Shown: piece by piece, positions 41,621 through 45,740 of the stretch
Position numbering within the stretch: the first letter of the stretch is position 1
Layout of the letters: each line of letters begins with the position of its first letter
Source of the DNA: DAOPJM01 sp035399665
GTDB taxonomy: Bacteria > Bacillota > Clostridia > Christensenellales > CAG-138
Reading direction: 5' to 3'
Length of the DNA stretch: 45,740 nucleotides
Assembly: GCA_035399665.1 (NCBI GenBank)
Contig: DAOPJM010000013.1
Location: forward strand, 1 to 45,740
Notes under the pieces: model-generated
What the model was told of the DNA's origin: nothing
Database searches by the model: none
Seen by the model: the letters and a program-made list of their open reading frames with translations, nothing else
Translations under genes and position numbers: made by a program

Positions 41621-43308
41621 AGATTTTCGGCAAGGAGGTGAAATTCGACTTTTGGTTTGTCACCAAAGTTGCCGTCATCCTCATGCTGCTGCTGTTCATC
41701 GTCTACCCCTTCATTTCGTTGATAACGCGAAGCGTTTTCTCCACGAAGGAGGAGGGAATCACGCTGTACAACTTCATTCGTTTCTTCACGAAGAAGTACT
41801 ACTATTCCTCACTGATCAACTCGTTTGTGGTTTGCAGCTTTACAGTGCTTTTGACTACCCTTGTCGGAGTACCGATAGCTTATATAATGACGAGGTACAA
41901 TGTTTGGGGCAAGCAGATAGTGCATGTGCTGATAATCATGGCTTTGATGTCGCCGCCGTTCATTGGTGCGTACTCTTGGATTATACTGCTTGGAAGGAGC
42001 GGACTGCTTTCAAAGCTGCTTTCTCCGCTGGGGATGACTGTTCCCACCATCTACGGTCGAAACGGCATAATATTCGTGTTTACTCTGCACTTATTCCCGT
42101 ATATCTACCTCTACACTTCGGGAGCGATGAACAGTATAGACAGCTCCTTGGAGGAAGCCGCCGAGAATCTTGGCTCCTCAAGAATCAGCCGTATCTTTAG
42201 GATTACGCTTCCTGTCATATTGCCGTCAATACTTGCGGGCGCGATAATGGTCTTTATGACCTCGCTTGCCGACTTTGGCACTCCCATGCTTTTGGGCGAA
42301 GGCTATACGGTTCTGCCCGTTCTTGTCTATAACGAATACATGAGCGAAATATCAGGCAATGCGAACATGGCGTCCGCGCTCTCGGTCATAATAGTGTTCT
42401 GCTCTCTGTTTGTGCTGCTGATACAGAAGCTTGTGGTTGACCGAAAGAACTATACCATGACGTCCATGCGTCCGCCGCAGGAGATAATATTAAAGGGCTT
42501 TAAGCGTTTCTTGGTTTCACTTCCGGTCTATATCATAACCTTGCTTGCATTTTTGCCGCAGATAGTCGTAGTGGTGCAGTCGTTCATCCAGCGTTCGTTC
42601 TCCGGCGTAGTGCAGGGCGTTAACTTCGAAAACTATAAGGCCATACTCAGCCGCCTCGGACGCAACATTTTCAACACTTATTTCTTTTCCATTGTGGCGA
42701 TTGCGTTCATCGTACTTATTGGCATGTTGGTGTCATATGTGCTCGTTCGCAAGAAGGGCAAGGTCTCACAGCTCATAGACCTGCTGATAATGTTCCCCTA
42801 TGTTATTCCCGGTTCCGTGCTTGGCATAGGGCTTATCGTTGCGTTCAATACCAACGGTATAAATGTCTTTGGGCTTTTTACCATACCCTTCCCCATCCTT
42901 ACCGGAACAGCGGCAATTATGATAATCTCATATGTTATCCGAAAGCTGCCGTACACTGTGCGCTCAGGCTCGGCCTTTCTGTACCAGATGGACCCCTGCA
43001 TTGAGGAAGCTTCGATAAACCTTGGCGTGTCTCCAATCAAAACCTTCTTCAAGGTCACCGCAAGGATGATGATTCCCGGAATAATGTCAGGCGCTATACT
43101 TAGTTGGATTACCTGCATAAATGAGTTGAGCTCGAGTATCATGCTGTATGCGGGCAAGACGTCAACCATAGCTGTCGCCATCTATCAAGAGGTAATGCGG
43201 ATGAGCGACGGAACCGCTGCGGCGCTTGCGACGATACTGACGCTAACGACGATTGCATCGCTGCTTATTTGCTTTAGACTTACAAAGGGCAAGGTGAAGA
43301 TAATATGA
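41614..43308 (+). CDS. ABC transporter permease, fused double-domain (AfuB/FbpB type)
   Basis: 564 residues with about twelve membrane segments in two homologous halves. Each half has an EAA loop that docks the ATPase: EEAAENLGSSRISRIF in the first and EEASINLGVSPIKTFF in the second. This fused layout is typical of Fe(III)- and AfuB-type importers. It transports the ligand delivered by the lipoprotein at 39338. It overlaps the ATPase gene upstream and the phosphatase gene downstream (ATGA), so the four proteins belong to one unit. Confidence 0.93.
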   Translation: MLKIFGKEVKFDFWFVTKVAVILMLLLFIVYPFISLITRSVFSTKEEGITLYNFIRFFTKKYYYSSLINSFVVCSFTVLLTTLVGVPIAYIMTRYNVWGKQIVHVLIIMALMSPPFIGAYSWIILLGRSGLLSKLLSPLGMTVPTIYGRNGIIFVFTLHLFPYIYLYTSGAMNSIDSSLEEAAENLGSSRISRIFRITLPVILPSILAGAIMVFMTSLADFGTPMLLGEGYTVLPVLVYNEYMSEISGNANMASALSVIIVFCSLFVLLIQKLVVDRKNYTMTSMRPPQEIILKGFKRFLVSLPVYIITLLAFLPQIVVVVQSFIQRSFSGVVQGVNFENYKAILSRLGRNIFNTYFFSIVAIAFIVLIGMLVSYVLVRKKGKVSQLIDLLIMFPYVIPGSVLGIGLIVAFNTNGINVFGLFTIPFPILTGTAAIMIISYVIRKLPYTVRSGSAFLYQMDPCIEEASINLGVSPIKTFFKVTARMMIPGIMSGAILSWITCINELSSSIMLYAGKTSTIAVAIYQEVMRMSDGTAAALATILTLTTIASLLICFRLTKGKVKII

Positions 43309-43916
43309 TTCGCAACATAGTGTTCGATATGGGCAATGTGCTGATTGCCTATGATGCTGAGATGTTCGCTAAGATGCATGTTCCCGATGAGGCCGACAGG
43401 CGAACAATCATGCGGGAAATGTTCCTCTCCTACGAATGGGTTCAGATGGACAGAGGCAAGCTAACGCCTGATGAATGCTGTAAGATAGTATGTGCAAGGG
43501 TTCCCGAGCGGCTTCACGACGCGGTTCGTACCCTGCTCTACGGTTGGCATATGGACAGTATGCAGATTCCCGGCATTGACGCGCTCATTAGGCGGCTCAA
43601 GGACAAGGGCTACAAGCTGTACATTCTTTCGAACGTCAACTCGTTGTTCTATAACTACTGTAAAAGACTTGCGGGCAGTGACTGCTTCGATGGGATGTTC
43701 ATATCATGCGAATACGGGGTGGTCAAGCCCGAAGCCGCAATCTATACCATCTTCGCGAACAAGTACCATCTGCAGCTTGACGAATGTGTATTTGTGGATG
43801 ATACTACCGGAAACGTCGAAGCGGCTGTAAACATTGGAATGAAGGGCATAGTATTCCACGGCGACTCCGTGGAGCTGGCAACGAAGCTTTCTGCTTTGGG
43901 CGTTGACGTAGGCTGA
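43305..43916 (+). CDS. HAD-superfamily phosphatase, YihX-like
   Basis: 203 residues. Motif I is FDMGNVL with nucleophile Asp8; the second Asp of motif I is Gly, as in the FDLGNV subgroup that includes YihX, an alpha-D-glucose-1-phosphate phosphatase. Motif II is ILSNVN, the motif III lysine is in VVKPEAAIY, and motif IV is VFVDDTTGNVEAA. A helical cap (~15-90) follows motif I. It is translationally coupled to the permease, so it may act on the imported compound, for example a sugar phosphate. That link is inference. Confidence 0.88.
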   Translation: MIRNIVFDMGNVLIAYDAEMFAKMHVPDEADRRTIMREMFLSYEWVQMDRGKLTPDECCKIVCARVPERLHDAVRTLLYGWHMDSMQIPGIDALIRRLKDKGYKLYILSNVNSLFYNYCKRLAGSDCFDGMFISCEYGVVKPEAAIYTIFANKYHLQLDECVFVDDTTGNVEAAVNIGMKGIVFHGDSVELATKLSALGVDVG

Positions 43917-43938
43917 CAAATATTAAGCGCTAAACAAA

Positions 43939-43974
43939 AACAAGCATGGGCTTTTGCCCGTGCTTGTTTTTTAT
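43939..43974. terminator. Bidirectional terminator after the ABC importer operon
   Basis: A 13-bp stem (43939-43951 with 43956-43968, one G-U pair), loop TTTT, then TTTTAT on the plus strand. The minus strand also gives a T-run, serving the convergent gene that ends at 43987. Confidence 0.9.
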
Positions 43975-43986
43975 AGCACAATAGTT

Positions 43987-44394
43987 TTAGTACTTGGGCA
44001 TATCCGATTCCTTCACCTTTTCTATCATAATCGTATTAGACCAAAAGCCCATCTTTAGGCTTCCCTTAACAAATATAAACGGGTTTTCGTTAGTAATCTC
44101 AAAAGCTAACGGTGTGCAGTTTCTTGTCATGCCACAGGTCATCGTGAGAGTGTACTTGCCTAAAGCAAGGGGAATCATAACATCTCCGCAGTTGGCGACA
44201 TGTCCGTAGGGCTGTTGATTGAGATATACGCCATAGCCGACAGCGGCGCCTGCGGGATTGCCTTTGCGGTATATGCGCAAGCCGCCGTCTTGAGGAATGT
44301 TCACGGCCTGCTTGCACTTCGGGCAAGTATTGCTGCCTTTCATATCAAAGACTTCACCGCATTTGTCACATTTCAATCTGGTTGTGATTGCCAT
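43987..44394 (-). CDS. Zinc-ribbon protein with DUF2846-like beta domain
   Basis: 135 residues. The N-terminal zinc ribbon has two CxxC knuckles (CDKCGEVFDM and CPKCKQ). The remainder is beta-rich: YGVYLNQQPYGHV, GDVMIPLALGKYTLTMTCG and the end FWSNTIMIEK resemble the DUF2846 type of small beta domain. No signal peptide. Function unknown. The start is ATG 44394 from the match to the zinc ribbon and AAGAGA upstream; an upstream ATG adds nine residues without a binding site. The promoter is at 44417-44445. Confidence 0.75.
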   Translation of the reverse strand: MAITTRLKCDKCGEVFDMKGSNTCPKCKQAVNIPQDGGLRIYRKGNPAGAAVGYGVYLNQQPYGHVANCGDVMIPLALGKYTLTMTCGMTRNCTPLAFEITNENPFIFVKGSLKMGFWSNTIMIEKVKESDMPKY

Positions 44395-44416
44395 AATATC
44401 TCTTCTTTTTCTTGTT

Positions 44417-44445
44417 ATCATACATCAAGAAATCCATTATGTCAA
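44417..44445 (-). promoter_or_regulatory. Promoter of the zinc-ribbon gene
   Basis: Minus strand: consensus TTGACA (44445-44440), 17-bp spacer, TATGAT (44422-44417). Confidence 0.8.
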
Positions 44446-44515
44446 ATCGCTGTCAAGAAAAAATTCAGGCAGACGAGCAGAAAAGGGGCTTTTAGAAACT
44501 CACCCGATAAGGAAT

Positions 44516-45676
44516 TTAGCTTTTCCTTCGTGTCTTTTCTAATGAATCGACGAGCATCGACCACTTGACGCATTGGCGCGGATTCTCAACGGGATAGAAA
44601 AAATAGAGCAAGTCGTTGTGGTAGGTTTCGACAGATTTTCCGCAGTCGAAGGGCATTCCCGCAAGATCAGCGGCGGGAATGAAAAAGTCGGTATCCTCCC
44701 CAAACAGCTTGCCATTGAAGCGGAAGCCCTCACAATCCAAGGACATTACTCCCTCCCCCGCTTCCGTTAGCTTGTCCAGACAAACCGAGACGCGCACCTT
44801 AGCCGACAGCTTCAGATTGTTGGCTTGTTGGTCGATATAGTCCTGTTGGAATGCGTACCACTCTCTAAGGTGCTTAAAATCGCCGCGGTCGAAGGTGCAA
44901 TCCTTCTGCATAACGGCGTCAAACCCGCAGCTGTCGCAATGCACATGATTATCCTTTGTAGTTAAAGTGAACTCCTTGCCGCACTCGGGGCAAACGAAAA
45001 GCAGCCCGTCAAGCCCAAGCGTCCTATCCTTGCAAACTCGCAAATTCCCTAAGCAGTCATTCTCGTAGCTCATAGCCTCGGAAAGGGCAAGCTCTATCTC
45101 GGATTCACTCATAGCTTCGATGTCGTTGGCGTCCAATATCTTCTTCGTCTCCAAGCGAATGTTGCCCGCTCTGGATATGGGGCTCCATTTCGGACGAACA
45201 AAGTATGCTCCATTGGCATTACAGCGATACACGGGAACGCGGAGACGCTTTATCAGCCTTGCCGTGCCGCGAGCCACGGGAAAGTTAGAGCCGCAGCTTG
45301 AAAGTCTGCCCTCAGGCATCATGACTACTATATGGTTTGACTTGACAGCGGCGTAGAGCTTATGTATTGACTCCGCATCGGCGTAAAAGAGCCTTTTCGG
45401 GATAACGCACAGCGACCTCAAAAGAGACGACAGCGACTTAGAATCGCAGTACATGCGATTGGCCATAATTGTAATGCGGCGAGGATATAAAGCCATTGCC
45501 ACATGAATGAAGTCAAAGTAGTTCGGATGTGTGCTCAATACTATCGCGGGTCCGTGAAGCCCCTTTGTCGCCTCGTTATCATAGCTGATACGATTCACTA
45601 TGGAATAGTAAGCTGAAATGACATAGTAGAGAACGAAATACAGCGGTAGATTGGCCTTCTTCAGAGCAGTTTTCAT
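44516..45676 (-). CDS. PlsC-type acyltransferase fused to a zinc ribbon and C-terminal beta domain
   Basis: 386 residues. The acyltransferase part (~1-195) has the HX4D active site His50-Asp55 (THPNYFDF), a basic CVIPKRLF segment and MPEGRLS (121-124) for acyl-acceptor binding, as in 1-acylglycerol-3-phosphate acyltransferases. One hydrophobic segment lies at 10-30. A zinc ribbon follows (Cys229, 232, 247, 250), then ~130 residues of unrecognised, beta-rich sequence containing DCEGFRFNGKLFGEDTDFF. The fusion is uncommon relative to plain PlsC (~200-250 residues). The acyl acceptor is uncertain. ATG 45676 fits the family start, although the binding site is weak (AAAGG). Confidence 0.85.
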   Translation of the reverse strand: MKTALKKANLPLYFVLYYVISAYYSIVNRISYDNEATKGLHGPAIVLSTHPNYFDFIHVAMALYPRRITIMANRMYCDSKSLSSLLRSLCVIPKRLFYADAESIHKLYAAVKSNHIVVMMPEGRLSSCGSNFPVARGTARLIKRLRVPVYRCNANGAYFVRPKWSPISRAGNIRLETKKILDANDIEAMSESEIELALSEAMSYENDCLGNLRVCKDRTLGLDGLLFVCPECGKEFTLTTKDNHVHCDSCGFDAVMQKDCTFDRGDFKHLREWYAFQQDYIDQQANNLKLSAKVRVSVCLDKLTEAGEGVMSLDCEGFRFNGKLFGEDTDFFIPAADLAGMPFDCGKSVETYHNDLLYFFYPVENPRQCVKWSMLVDSLEKTRRKS

Positions 45677-45703
45677 TTTGCCATACCTTTCAGTGATGGT
45701 CTT

Positions 45704-45732
45704 ATTATAAACTAATTATCGAAACTCGTCAA
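45704..45732 (-). promoter_or_regulatory. Promoter of the acyltransferase gene
   Basis: Minus strand: TTGACG (45732-45727), 17-bp spacer, perfect TATAAT (45709-45704), 28 bases before the start codon. Confidence 0.8.
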
Positions 45733-45740
45733 TAAGCGGA

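Overview
The window looks like a contig from a spore-forming, Gram-positive anaerobe of the class Clostridia, probably a metagenome-assembled genome. Reasons: an alpha/beta-type small acid-soluble spore protein; the Firmicutes gene orders Asp23 family-FakA-RecG and miaB-mutS-mutL; a LexA with a Gram-positive SOS box; sigma-A promoters with near-consensus boxes and 16-18 bp spacers; and many strong AAGGAGG-type ribosome binding sites. A block of exactly 100 N inside a repetitive gene marks a scaffold join. I did not compute base composition.

Layout. (1) 1-3849: the 3' part of one giant secreted cysteine/histidine-rich repeat protein ending in a dockerin, interrupted by the assembly gap. (2) 4040-10458, plus strand: an alpha/beta hydrolase, a NagB-fold protein that has lost its catalytic residues, YebC, an Asp23-family protein, the fatty acid kinase FakA and RecG. 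(3) 10506-10697, minus: a spore DNA-binding protein. (4) 10850-19201, plus: miaB, a small Cys-tailed protein, mutS, mutL, miaA and a PLP enzyme of the methionine gamma-lyase/aluminium resistance family, tightly packed. (5) 19205-21725: lexA with an SOS box shared with a divergent 8-Cys miniprotein, a tyrosine recombinase with a perfect inverted repeat in its promoter, and RNase HI. (6) 21712-28046, minus: SPOR-domain protein, histidine kinase, response regulator and a class A penicillin-binding protein (cell envelope). (7) 28197-29646: tRNA-Ala(GGC) and tRNA-Pro(GGG) on the plus strand, flanking two tandem DUF5684-type membrane proteins on the minus strand. (8) 29697-32048, minus: membrane-anchored unknown, DUF4428 zinc-ribbon protein, TtcA-family thiolase. 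(9) 32197-38650, plus: MntP, phosphodiester glycosidase domain protein, an Lsa-type ABC-F protein, two CNNM/CorC-type membrane proteins and a small AAA ATPase. (10) 38774-39130, minus: YajC. (11) 39338-43916, plus: a complete binding-protein-dependent ABC importer followed by a YihX-like sugar-phosphatase. (12) 43987-45676, minus: a zinc-ribbon/beta-domain protein and an acyltransferase fused to a zinc ribbon.

How the genes fit together. Genome maintenance dominates the middle (recG, mutS, mutL, lexA, rnhA, recombinase). miaA and miaB bracket mutSL and act in sequence on tRNA position 37. The two-component pair, SPOR protein and penicillin-binding protein form an envelope block with several inverted repeats at control positions. 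No phage, CRISPR or insertion sequence genes were seen. The observations I rate highest are the giant C3H repeat-dockerin protein, the NagB-fold pseudoenzyme, the 15-6-15 inverted repeat at the recombinase promoter, the SOS-linked 8-Cys miniprotein, a Shine-Dalgarno-sequestering hairpin before the SPOR gene, and a 23-bp palindrome on the penicillin-binding protein promoter. There is no stretch over 300 bases without a gene.
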